Shown here piece after piece: positions 43,278 to 51,274 of a stretch of 55,715 bases of DNA (the first letter of the stretch is position 1; each line of letters opens with the position of its first letter). Made by a program: the position numbers and the translations under genes. Source of the stretch: Bacteroidales bacterium (GTDB lineage: Bacteria; Bacteroidota; Bacteroidia; Bacteroidales; UBA10428); NCBI GenBank assembly GCA_016929525.1, contig JAFGIP010000022.1, positions 1-55,715 on the forward strand, read 5' to 3'. The notes below the pieces were generated by a model. That model searched no databases and was not told where the DNA came from. It saw only the letters and a program-made list of their open reading frames with translations.

Positions 43278-44160
43278 ATCGAATTATTAGTAGACGTGAG
43301 ATAAGATTGAATGCTATAACCAGAATCAGCAGAAATAGAGCGGCCAGCATTAAAGCAGAATCATACAGCGGGATCGAAAGCATTTCTCCATAATTATTTG
43401 CGATAAGTGCCGGCAAAGGATAACCAGGTTGAAAAATACCTTTAGGTATTGATGCTACATTTCCCACTACCATCAAAACGGCAATGGTTTCACCAAATGC
43501 TCTTGATAACCCGAGTCCCATTGCTGAAACAACACCGGGAAATGCTTTTTTGATGAGAACGAATTTTATTGTATACCACTGGCTTGCACCAAGCGACAAT
43601 GAAGCTTCCTGCAACTCTTTGGGTATGGCATTGAATATATCCAGGAGTATATTTAAAATAAATGGTATGATCATTACGCTCAGAACAAGTGCCCCTGAAA
43701 TAATAGTATACCCTGAAGTTTGAATCCCAAAAAGCGGGGCAATTTTTTCTGAAATGAACGGAACAATAATAATTATCCCCCAAACTCCATATATAACCGA
43801 TGGCAATCCGGCAAGGATATCAATCACAGGTTGCATAATCTGTAATATATATCTGTTAGCATACTGAGTAAGATGAATTGCTGATAATAAACAAACAGGA
43901 CCGGCAATTAGCAATGCAAGAACGGTTACCAGTAAAGAACTGATTATAAATGGCAAAAACCCAAATTCCCCTGATAATGGTTTCCATATAGAAGAAGTAA
44001 CCAGATTAAAGAATGAATGATCTTTCAGAAGAATGGAAGACTTTAGTATAAGACCCGCAGTCAGCAACAATGGAATGAAAAAAATGAATACGGTCCATAT
44101 TGTCATCCATGTAGCATTCAACTTATTTTTTATTTTCCTCGACAATATTATACCTTTCAC
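43258..44160 (-). CDS. pstC: Phosphate ABC transporter permease PstC
   Basis: A 300-residue inner-membrane permease partnering PstA. Typical PstC segments are KPLSGEFGFLPFIISSLLVT, DILAGLPSVIYGVWGI, the EAA-type loop EASLSLGASQWYTIKFVLI and SRAFGETIAVLMVVGN (GE-TMA-like motif). It lies between pstS (60 bases upstream) and pstA (overlapping), in the standard S-C-A-B order. Confidence 0.95.
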   Translation of the reverse strand: MKGIILSRKIKNKLNATWMTIWTVFIFFIPLLLTAGLILKSSILLKDHSFFNLVTSSIWKPLSGEFGFLPFIISSLLVTVLALLIAGPVCLLSAIHLTQYANRYILQIMQPVIDILAGLPSVIYGVWGIIIIVPFISEKIAPLFGIQTSGYTIISGALVLSVMIIPFILNILLDIFNAIPKELQEASLSLGASQWYTIKFVLIKKAFPGVVSAMGLGLSRAFGETIAVLMVVGNVASIPKGIFQPGYPLPALIANNYGEMLSIPLYDSALMLAALFLLILVIAFNLISRLLIIRYEKRFA

Positions 44161-44220
44161 ACCTATAATAATTTACATTAAGCATTACTAATACCGGAAC
44201 TTATTTTAACATTCAGTTAT

Positions 44221-45180
44221 TTATTCAAGCTTTTTCAGTTCATCGGAAATACGGTCGGTAGCCAGTTTGACATATCCTGCTTCTTTAACAAATTGTTGTC
44301 CTTCTGTAAGTATCCATTCAATAAACTTAACTGCAGCCGGATTCTTTGGTTTCCCTTGTGATACAAGATATAATTCTCTTGCCGGTGGTGATGGATATAT
44401 TTCATTTTTAATAGCCTGCGAGATACTCTCCAGTCGATCGTAGAAATTTTCATCACCATCGATTATTCCATTACTGTCTAAATCCAGTGGCAAAACTTCC
44501 AGGTCTTTGTATTTGAGCCTTGTATTGATATCATAAACATAGATGACATTATTGTAACCAATACCATAAATATCAGATTTCACTGCATCTGCCACCCCCG
44601 GATCACCAAACACGCCCAGACCCAGAAGGTCTTCCTGGTTTACGCCCAGGTATTTACCCCACATAGCTGCTGCCCCGCATGCATCGGAACGCGTGTAAAC
44701 ATTGATCTTATGTTCCCCTGGTATATCAAGAATGTCTTCCCAGTTCTTAACTTTCCCATCGATGTATAGTCTCTTAAGCTGATTCAGGGTGATCCCTTGT
44801 TTTTTTAGATCATTAATAAATGGATTTGCCGCATTTATTGTAGGTAATACAGCATCTTTGGTTACGGCAATATACCAGGCACCTTTGGCTATTTCCTGTT
44901 CACTTACTTCCCTCGAAAACATTCCCAAATCAACCATTTCAGAAAGTGCGTCGGCCATTCCTTTACCTGCTCCTCCTGCAGAAATGTCGATCTTAACATC
45001 GGGGTATAATTTTCGAAATTCCTCTGACCATCTCACGGTCATAGGGTAAAGCGCAAATGCTCCCGAAATGCTGATTGTACCTTGAAGATTATCAGACGTT
45101 ACCGACTTTTTACCTGAATTGTTACAGGAATAAATAATAGTGATGCATATAATGCACAGAAGAAATTTAGCTGTTTTCAT
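44221..45180 (-). CDS. pstS: Phosphate-binding lipoprotein PstS
   Basis: A 319-residue periplasmic solute-binding protein with a lipobox (CIICITIIYSC), so it is anchored to a membrane. The phosphate-binding region reads ISGAFALYPMTVRWSEEF in place of the GSSTVxP of classical PstS. It is followed by ISAGGAGKGMADALSEMVDLGMFSR and a second-lobe YTRSDACGAAAMW, all fitting PBP-like domain 2 phosphate/oxyanion binders in Bacteroidota. The divergent ligand loop leaves room for another oxyanion. It is the first gene of the pst operon and has a promoter box upstream; no phoU follows. Confidence 0.9.
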   Translation of the reverse strand: MKTAKFLLCIICITIIYSCNNSGKKSVTSDNLQGTISISGAFALYPMTVRWSEEFRKLYPDVKIDISAGGAGKGMADALSEMVDLGMFSREVSEQEIAKGAWYIAVTKDAVLPTINAANPFINDLKKQGITLNQLKRLYIDGKVKNWEDILDIPGEHKINVYTRSDACGAAAMWGKYLGVNQEDLLGLGVFGDPGVADAVKSDIYGIGYNNVIYVYDINTRLKYKDLEVLPLDLDSNGIIDGDENFYDRLESISQAIKNEIYPSPPARELYLVSQGKPKNPAAVKFIEWILTEGQQFVKEAGYVKLATDRISDELKKLE

Positions 45181-45215
45181 TTATATAAATGTTTAATTGG
45201 ATTATGATTTTTGTA

Positions 45216-45223
45216 CAAATCTA
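45216..45223 (-). promoter_or_regulatory. -7 box for the pst operon
   Basis: TAGATTTG on the minus strand is an exact TAnnTTTG match 36 bases before pstS, with TTTC about 19 bases further upstream as a possible -33 element. Confidence 0.5.
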
Positions 45224-45313
45224 ATCCCTGCTGAAAGGCATAGAAACAGCTAAAAAACGTAAATATCCGGTTACGATTTAGTACTTATAAAATAGGTATA
45301 AAGACGTAATATA

Positions 45314-45955
45314 TTACACTTCCACAATACCGTGTCTGATGGCATACATCACCAACCCTGCGGTATTTCTGGAGTTGGTTTTGGTTAGAATGTTTTCCCT
45401 GTGTTTATCAACTGTTCTTTTACTAAGGAATAATGTATCTGCAATCTCCTGGTTTGATAATCCCTTGCAAATATGATAAAGCACCTCTTCCTCTCTTTCT
45501 GAAAGATCACTTGTTTTGTTAATATTTTTTTTCCTGTTCAGGTTTTGAAGGAGTCCGGCAAGTATTTCCTGAGAAAAATAATTCTTCCCGTTCATCACAT
45601 TCTCAATAGCCAGTTCTACTTCCTGGATATCAGAATTTTTTAAAATAAATCCTTTGACTCCGGCACTGATAATCTGCGTATAATAATCTTCATCACTATA
45701 CATTGAAAGAGCTACAATATTCAGATCGGGGTATTTTTCAAGGGCCTTGAATGTTGCGTCAATTCCATTTAATACAGGCATATCAATATCCATAAATACA
45801 ATATCGGGAATAAAAGTTTCAATGCTTTTCAGAAATTCAGCTCCGTTAGATGCATCTTTAACTTCAGAGATATAAGGCATATTTTGTAAAAGCAGTTTAA
45901 GGCCTTCTCTGAAAAGTTTGTGGTCGTCGACAATAAAAACGGAATACTGTTTCAT
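45314..45955 (-). CDS. NarL/LuxR-family response regulator
   Basis: From the ATG at 45955 (MKQYSVFIVDDHKLFREGLK) the protein has 213 residues: a receiver with phospho-accepting Asp in PDIVFMDIDMPVLNGID and conserved Lys in KGFILKNSD, then a LuxR-type helix-turn-helix (LSEREEEVLYHICKGL, SNQEIADTLFLSKRTVDKHR). It would bind DNA when phosphorylated. The longer frame to 45994 lies within the upstream kinase gene and is less likely. It is one base downstream of the stop of the sensor kinase, forming a two-gene operon. Confidence 0.93.
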   Translation of the reverse strand: MKQYSVFIVDDHKLFREGLKLLLQNMPYISEVKDASNGAEFLKSIETFIPDIVFMDIDMPVLNGIDATFKALEKYPDLNIVALSMYSDEDYYTQIISAGVKGFILKNSDIQEVELAIENVMNGKNYFSQEILAGLLQNLNRKKNINKTSDLSEREEEVLYHICKGLSNQEIADTLFLSKRTVDKHRENILTKTNSRNTAGLVMYAIRHGIVEV

Positions 45956-45956
45956 A

Positions 45957-46901
45957 TCATGCAATATTAACCGTAATATTAATCTGAACACCATGGCCTT
46001 CTTCGGCCTGTATTTCTAAAGTACCATTCAATGATTTTATTCTTGACTGAATGTTAGAGTATCCCATACCTGTTCCCAGTTCAATACTTCCCATATCGAA
46101 GCCCACTCCGTCATCGTAATACATCAGTATCAGCGTTTTCTTGTCAGTGACTAGATCGATATTAATATTCCTGGCAGAAGCATGCTTTAATGTATTCATC
46201 ACCAGTTCGCAAATTATACGATAAAGTACTACTTCAATATTGTATGGAAAGCGTTTATCTTCAATATTGCCATTTATACTAATTTTTGGTTCATCTATGA
46301 TCTGCAGTTTATTAGCAAATGACCTTACAGCTTTCAATAACCCAAAATTATTCAGTACATGTGGGCTTAAGTTATTCGAAATTTCTTTGAGTGACAGGAT
46401 TGATTCATCAATCAGGTTTTCCGTATTTAAAAGTATTTTTTCCTTTTCTACGCCATTTGGGTTTCTTGCCAGCGCTGAAAGAGACATTTTTACTGAAGAT
46501 AACAGTGGTCCTAATCCGTCATGTAATTCTTTTGCAAAACGCTGCCTTTCGTTTTCTTCTGTTTTGATCATCACAGACAGGACCCTGGATTCATTTTCTT
46601 TCCTAAGATCATCGATTCGTTTTTGTATGTTAAATATTCGCTTAATGAATATCAGGCTTATAAGCATTATTACCGAGATCAGAATTGCAATCCAGCTGTT
46701 CAGCAAACTATCATTTAAAGCAGATTCAACGTTGTAGACCTGGTCGAATTCCAATAACCTGCGAATGGCCATGAGTAAAAATCCCACCGAGATAAGCCAC
46801 CATGCAATATTAGTGCGTGTCCGCCTTATAAGACTAATGGCAATAAATGCTGCAGAGAACTGCAGTAAAATTGAAAGAATAAGGGCAACTTTCAGTAGCA
46901 T
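45957..46901 (-). CDS. Membrane sensor histidine kinase (HisKA_3 type)
   Basis: A 314-residue kinase with three predicted N-terminal membrane helices (about residues 3-24, 33-48 and 70-88), a coiled-coil, a HisKA_3 dimerisation domain with phospho-accepting His in RFAKELHDGLGPLLSSVKMS, and a compact HATPase (VLYRIICELVMNTLKHASA, YYDDGVGFD, GTGMGYSNIQSR). There is no large extracellular sensor, so it probably senses within or near the membrane. It is paired with the NarL-type regulator downstream. It lies next to, but is not obviously co-transcribed with, the pst operon. Confidence 0.92.
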   Translation of the reverse strand: MLLKVALILSILLQFSAAFIAISLIRRTRTNIAWWLISVGFLLMAIRRLLEFDQVYNVESALNDSLLNSWIAILISVIMLISLIFIKRIFNIQKRIDDLRKENESRVLSVMIKTEENERQRFAKELHDGLGPLLSSVKMSLSALARNPNGVEKEKILLNTENLIDESILSLKEISNNLSPHVLNNFGLLKAVRSFANKLQIIDEPKISINGNIEDKRFPYNIEVVLYRIICELVMNTLKHASARNINIDLVTDKKTLILMYYDDGVGFDMGSIELGTGMGYSNIQSRIKSLNGTLEIQAEEGHGVQINITVNIA

Positions 46902-47072
46902 GATTAATTTTTAATATTGATGCAAGTTATTAAACAGAATCGTTTTTTTATAATCTTAAATTGAACAGTATCAAAAACGTAAAACTTTAAAAGCAGACTG
47001 CTAACGATCCCAAAAATATTGATTAACAGGTAATGTTATGGATACTGAGTAATTTCTCAGATGCCTGTGCAT

Positions 47073-47411
47073 TTATTTATTAATTGACCTCGCTTTAGGA
47101 TTGAATTTAAGAGCCAGGCTAATCCAGTAATTCAGATCTGCATCCATATTTGTTCCGATAGCATCGACAAAAACAAATCCCTTTAAAGGCCTGCCGGTAA
47201 AATCCATTTCACTGCACCCCTTTTTTGTTAATGCTTCATTGTAAATTTCCGGATCGATCCTGGCCATGAGGTTATCTTTTACAATCCCGAGGCACATCTT
47301 ATTCCTGACTAAAAAACAAAGCCCTCCTATCATTCTTTTCTCTTCAAAACCAATGCGTTTTTGTTTTAATGAACTACGTATGCGGTCGGCAAGGAATTCG
47401 TTATAAGCCAT
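47073..47411 (-). CDS. TfoX/Sxy N-terminal domain protein
   Basis: A small protein of 112 residues (from MAYNEFLADRIR; an ATG three codons upstream is also possible). It matches the TfoX/Sxy N-terminal domain: KRMIGGLCFLVRNKMCLGI, LMARIDPEIYNEAL, MDFTGRPLKGFVFVD and the basic end. In Gammaproteobacteria TfoX/Sxy promotes competence, but stand-alone N-terminal-domain proteins are widespread and of unknown role. No competence genes are nearby. Confidence 0.88.
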   Translation of the reverse strand: MAYNEFLADRIRSSLKQKRIGFEEKRMIGGLCFLVRNKMCLGIVKDNLMARIDPEIYNEALTKKGCSEMDFTGRPLKGFVFVDAIGTNMDADLNYWISLALKFNPKARSINK

Positions 47412-47497
47412 AGTTTTCAATAAATATATAGTAAAGCTAATAAACTGTTTGAAATGTATGGTAATAGATGATTATAAATATTGGTGGGTTATTAAAT

Positions 47498-47526
47498 AAA
47501 AAACCCCGACGGTTTCAGCCGGGGTT
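47498..47526 (-). terminator. Orphan rho-independent terminator upstream of the TfoX-N gene
   Basis: On the minus strand, stem AACCCCG/CGGGGTT (47502-47508, 47520-47526) is followed by TTTTTT and an AT-rich tail. No minus-strand gene ends nearby; the next one upstream on that strand ends at 48446, beyond the opposing cupredoxin gene. It may end a small RNA made from 47530-47700 or attenuate the TfoX-N gene. Confidence 0.7.
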
Positions 47527-47713
47527 CACGGATAATTCCTATTGATTTGAAAAAACCGTTTGATAAAAAAGCTGTCTACAAGTATGACTAAGCAAATAGG
47601 AAAATAGTTGCACCTGCCTGAAAAAAATTAAAGCCTGTCAATCATTTTAACATTTATTTAACATGAACCTTCTGATAATGAATTTGTTTCATAATAAATC
47701 AAATATATATACC

Positions 47714-48346
47714 ATGAAAACATATTTACCAGCCGGAAAAATTAAGAATCGTATTTTAATTTCTTTCTTTATAATCGTATTCATCTCTGCTGATGCTTTT
47801 TCGCAAGTCCCTTATAATATAAATACTTCAGGTACCAGCTTTGTACCGCAGAATATTACTATAAATGTCGGAGATACAGTTATCTGGACCAATACCGGTG
47901 GAACGCATAATGTAAATGGTTCACAGGAGACATTCCCTGATAACCCCGAATCATTTTTTAATGAAGTTGGTGCGGGCTGGGTTTTTACTCATGTATTTAC
48001 CCTTTCAGGACATTATGATTACCAGTGCGATCCGCATGCAGGTATTGGTATGACAGGAACTATTACAGTTATGGAGGTAACGAATATCAGTGATGAAACA
48101 GTAAACTTAGCCACGGTATATCCTAATCCGACTTCTGGTCCTTTATTTATTCAACTGTCTGACTCACGGGGAGAAAATATTACTGTTATATTATACGATA
48201 TAACAGGAGCACAATTAGACAAACAAAGCTTTACATCAACATCAGAAGTTATAGGTTATAATTTGTCGGAAAGACAAAATGGGGTTTATTTTATAAAAAT
48301 TATCAACGGAAATGAAAGAGAGGTCTTTCATGTTATTAAAAACTGA
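47714..48346 (+). CDS. T9SS-sorted plastocyanin-like cupredoxin
   Basis: From the ATG at 47714 (MKTYLPAGK) the protein has 210 residues: a signal peptide (ISFFIIVFISADAFSQ), a cupredoxin domain (about 33-122) and a T9SS type A sorting domain (about 130-210: VYPNPTSGPLFIQL, RQNGVYFIKIINGNEREVF). The type 1 copper ligands are all present as His65 (GGTHNVNG), Cys105, His108 and Met113 (YQCDPHAGIGMTG). It would carry electrons or copper at the cell surface. An upstream in-frame ATG at 47663 lacks a signal peptide directly after it and is less likely. It is monocistronic with its own terminator. Confidence 0.9.
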   Translation: MKTYLPAGKIKNRILISFFIIVFISADAFSQVPYNINTSGTSFVPQNITINVGDTVIWTNTGGTHNVNGSQETFPDNPESFFNEVGAGWVFTHVFTLSGHYDYQCDPHAGIGMTGTITVMEVTNISDETVNLATVYPNPTSGPLFIQLSDSRGENITVILYDITGAQLDKQSFTSTSEVIGYNLSERQNGVYFIKIINGNEREVFHVIKN

Positions 48347-48369
48347 AACAGACTTGTGGATCAGATCTT

Positions 48370-48396
48370 CGCCCGGTAGAATTACCGGGCGTTTTT
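48370..48396 (+). terminator. Terminator of the cupredoxin gene
   Basis: A 9-bp perfect stem CGCCCGGTA/TACCGGGCG with loop GAAT (48370-48391) is followed by TTTTT, 24 bases after the stop codon. This is a textbook rho-independent terminator. Confidence 0.92.
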
Positions 48397-48445
48397 ATTA
48401 CAAATAAATATTTTTCAACATAGCATAAATTATATTCCTTTTTTA

Positions 48446-49738
48446 CTAAAGGATTACTTCATCCGGCCAGGGATCAACTCTCGATTTACCCCATAGCTTG
48501 TTGATATAATTTATAGAGAAATAGTCTTCAAATGCATGGATCCAGTACGCTCCTTTATCAGTGAGACTAATCTGGTCTGAGCCATTATTTAAATATCCCA
48601 GGTATTTGAGCAGATCCATCTGTCTTCCGTATTTCGCATTGAAACTTGTGTCAAACCTTTTCTGAAAATCGCTCTTTTTGAACCTGGTTTCGTATATACG
48701 CCAATATAACCATCCGGCCATTTGCATTTCTTCTGAAAGATCTGTTGAAAGTGAAATGGGAAGTTTTCCTTCATTTATTGAAGAGATATATGCTTTTACA
48801 CTAAAAGTATTTACATAAAAAATATCATTCAGGTAAGTACTTCCACTTGCACCAAGCCCTAAATAAGAGGGTACTGTTACCGAACAATATTTATCGACAC
48901 CTTTCTTTGTAAATGCCCAGACGGAAGAACGTTCATACCCGGAGTCGTAAAAAATACTCTCGAGAATTTTTAAAAATCTTCTCCGGCGGAACATTGTACC
49001 CATTGAATTTCTGTTGTTATACTTTTTACTAAAACGTGTATAGGGAAATCTGAATAACGGATATGTTGCTGCCTGCTGAATTCCGAGTTCAACCATTTCT
49101 CTGCCTGCCTGTTCAATTTCAAATCCTGTTTGTCCTGGTAAATCAAAAATGTAATCGATGTTAACACACTCAAAGTTTTTATCAACTGCTCTTTCAATAG
49201 TTTTCTTTACTTCTTTCGCATTATAAGGTCTTTCCAGAATTTTCAGATGTCTGTCCTGCAGTGATTCAACACCTATGCTTAAATATTTTACTCCCATTGA
49301 TTCTATTGTATCAAGATTCTCAGGAGTCAGGTGATTCGGATGGCTTTCCATATGAACACCACAGTCCATATTAAAGCGTTTGTATATGTAATCGATGATT
49401 TGTTCAATACCAAGCCCCAGCATTGTAGTTGGTGTCCCTCCTCCAATATAAAAACTTGTAACAGGTTTATGACCTAACAATGATGCATAGGTATCGATCT
49501 CATATAGCACAGCATGAAAATAATTCCTGCTTAATTCTTTGGTAAATATTTCCTTATTATACGGGCAATAGGGACATATCCGATTACAAAAGGGAATATG
49601 CAGATAGATCCCCAACTCTTCCATTTCCGATAACTTTTCTGCCAGTAGTTTCTTGGATGGAATTTGATTATGAAAAATAATTTCATTCTGCTTTGTGAAA
49701 TACCTGCTGATCCTATTCCTTAAAAAATCATTTTGCAT
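48446..49738 (-). CDS. HemW/HemN-like radical SAM protein
   Basis: A 430-residue radical SAM enzyme. The iron-sulfur motif C-x3-C-x2-C is Cys51, Cys55 and Cys58 in YLHIPFCNRICPYCPYNKE, the HemN/HemW arrangement in which the last Cys is followed by aromatic-Pro. Other signatures are FYIGGGTPTTM, HMESHPNHLTPENLDTI, LSIGVESLQDRHLKIL and NIDYIFDLPGQT. Family members act as coproporphyrinogen dehydrogenases, haem chaperones (HemW), haem-degrading enzymes or class C methyltransferases; the sequence alone does not separate these. It is the last gene of a four-gene minus-strand unit (SDR, radical SAM, exported protein, this), so a role in a dedicated pathway is more likely than general haem synthesis. 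Confidence 0.85.
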   Translation of the reverse strand: MQNDFLRNRISRYFTKQNEIIFHNQIPSKKLLAEKLSEMEELGIYLHIPFCNRICPYCPYNKEIFTKELSRNYFHAVLYEIDTYASLLGHKPVTSFYIGGGTPTTMLGLGIEQIIDYIYKRFNMDCGVHMESHPNHLTPENLDTIESMGVKYLSIGVESLQDRHLKILERPYNAKEVKKTIERAVDKNFECVNIDYIFDLPGQTGFEIEQAGREMVELGIQQAATYPLFRFPYTRFSKKYNNRNSMGTMFRRRRFLKILESIFYDSGYERSSVWAFTKKGVDKYCSVTVPSYLGLGASGSTYLNDIFYVNTFSVKAYISSINEGKLPISLSTDLSEEMQMAGWLYWRIYETRFKKSDFQKRFDTSFNAKYGRQMDLLKYLGYLNNGSDQISLTDKGAYWIHAFEDYFSINYINKLWGKSRVDPWPDEVIL

Positions 49739-49749
49739 TGATATTATAG

Positions 49750-50346
49750 TTAATCATTAATCGGACTTGATACTCCGCAATGCGTGCACGAATATTCCGC
49801 AAGTCTTTCAAGAAAAATAATCGCTTCCTTTTCAGCCTTGTTAAGATAAATATTTGTTAATGCTGATTCTGAAAGGGTGCATTCCTGATAATATATAACT
49901 ATGTAGAAATTATCCTTCTTTTTTACCTGATAATAGCCTGAAGAAGATTTCATAACAGGCATTATCGATTTGTTATTTTCACTTGAAATAAGGGTGAATT
50001 TAACTTTATAATGCTGTTTATCGAGTTCTCTGAACCATTCAGATCTGTTTTCAAAGTAACCATATTTTTTATACAGATAACCGACCTGATTCCATACGTC
50101 ACCTTTTTCGGTAAGAGTTACGACTGCATCGGGGGCCAATGCACATAAATGTTCGTAACTGAAAAAGATATTGATCAGACATCCCGGATCAGCATTAATC
50201 TTAAATGTACCTTTAAAAGTATAACTGGTATCGGTCTCCGTTAATGAGTACTGAATTTTATTTTTCCCCTGAGCAGAGATTACTCCTGTATTTATAATAA
50301 TGATAAGAAATACCGAAACAAATATTTTAATTCTGGTGAATGCCAT
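49750..50346 (-). CDS. Exported protein of unknown function (SRPBCC-like?)
   Basis: A 198-residue protein with a signal peptide (IFVSVFLIIIINTGVISAQ). The mature region resembles START/SRPBCC-type lipid-binding proteins in outline (YTFKGTFKINADPGCLINIFFSYEHL, then AVVTLTEKGDVWNQVGYLY), but this is weak. The C-terminus has a CxxC pair (YSCTHCG), which could bind metal or form a disulfide in the periplasm. It sits between two radical SAM genes (12-base gap to the HemW-like gene, 30-base gap from the other) and is therefore likely a periplasmic partner in the same process. Confidence 0.65.
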   Translation of the reverse strand: MAFTRIKIFVSVFLIIIINTGVISAQGKNKIQYSLTETDTSYTFKGTFKINADPGCLINIFFSYEHLCALAPDAVVTLTEKGDVWNQVGYLYKKYGYFENRSEWFRELDKQHYKVKFTLISSENNKSIMPVMKSSSGYYQVKKKDNFYIVIYYQECTLSESALTNIYLNKAEKEAIIFLERLAEYSCTHCGVSSPIND

Positions 50347-50376
50347 TTTATATGTTTAACAAATTACCATGCCTGG

Positions 50377-51273
50377 TTAAAAATATTTCAGTGCATTTAT
50401 TATTGCTCCCGGTTTTAACTTTAATGTCTGATCAATTTCAGCATAGCTTAAATAGCCACAGTCATTACATACCTCAATGCTGTTATTTTCTCTGCAGCAT
50501 TTATAATAAATTCCACTTTCATATACTGTACATATCTCCATATTCCTCTTCCAGTCGTTCCTTAATGCAGATTTAAGACCTGCCGATGAATTCAGAATTT
50601 TAAATTCCCTTTTCAATATCAGAAGTTGATGTAAAATTTCCTTTTTCGAATCTTTGTCAAGAAAAAGATCATCGTAGCCATAGTATGGTGTATGAAAGTA
50701 ATAGAATGTTCCTTTAATTTGCCTGATCCCATCAGTGTATTTCAGAAATTTGATAATATCATCTTTATTCACAGTATTTATCGTATAGTTGATATAGATT
50801 GACGGGTGATGTGAATTTAGTATATTGGTCATAATTCTCTCAAAAGATTTCCCTCTTAAAGAATCATGCGTATCTTTTAATCCGTCAACACTTACAAAAA
50901 CTGTATCGGCTGATGTATTAATTGGCACTGTTCCGTTTGTGTAAATAATTACAGCATGGTATCCTTTCTTTCGGGAGTATGTAATAATATCCTCCATTGA
51001 TTTTGAATGTTCCTTCCAAATAAAAGGTTCACCTCCTTCCAGGTACAGGCAGCGACCTCCTTCTGCATAGAAATCATCTATTACCCTTACAGCTTCATTA
51101 TAACTCATAGACGCTTCAGGTCGATCAATGATTTTACAATGCCGGCAGCGAAGATTACATTTATTATGTAGTACAAGCCCACATATTAGAGGATTTCTGT
51201 GTCCTGATATCCAATAGTTTAAAATATACTTTAATCCGAAAAATATATGCCTCACTTCGATATATTCTGACAA
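50377..51273 (-). CDS. Radical SAM protein with C-terminal cysteine cluster
   Basis: A 298-residue radical SAM enzyme. The N-terminus (residues 9-24) is amphipathic and may associate with membranes. The cluster motif is Cys39, Cys43, Cys46 in LHNKCNLRCRHCK, and the SAM-contacting GGEP is YLEGGEPFIW (about 77-86). A VFVSVDGLKDTHDSLRG segment is typical of this fold. The C-terminal region has Cys248, Cys259, Cys260, Cys269 and Cys272 (ICTVYESGIYYKCC, VCNDCG), which suggests an auxiliary iron-sulfur cluster of SPASM/twitch type. The start is one base after the SDR stop, so translation is coupled. The substrate is unknown. Confidence 0.85.
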   Translation of the reverse strand: MSEYIEVRHIFFGLKYILNYWISGHRNPLICGLVLHNKCNLRCRHCKIIDRPEASMSYNEAVRVIDDFYAEGGRCLYLEGGEPFIWKEHSKSMEDIITYSRKKGYHAVIIYTNGTVPINTSADTVFVSVDGLKDTHDSLRGKSFERIMTNILNSHHPSIYINYTINTVNKDDIIKFLKYTDGIRQIKGTFYYFHTPYYGYDDLFLDKDSKKEILHQLLILKREFKILNSSAGLKSALRNDWKRNMEICTVYESGIYYKCCRENNSIEVCNDCGYLSYAEIDQTLKLKPGAIINALKYF

Positions 51274-51274
51274 T

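Noticed and set aside
43490-43783. 97-codon minus-strand frame overlapping pstC
   Set aside because: It is a frame-shifted shadow of pstC with no membrane-helix pattern of its own.
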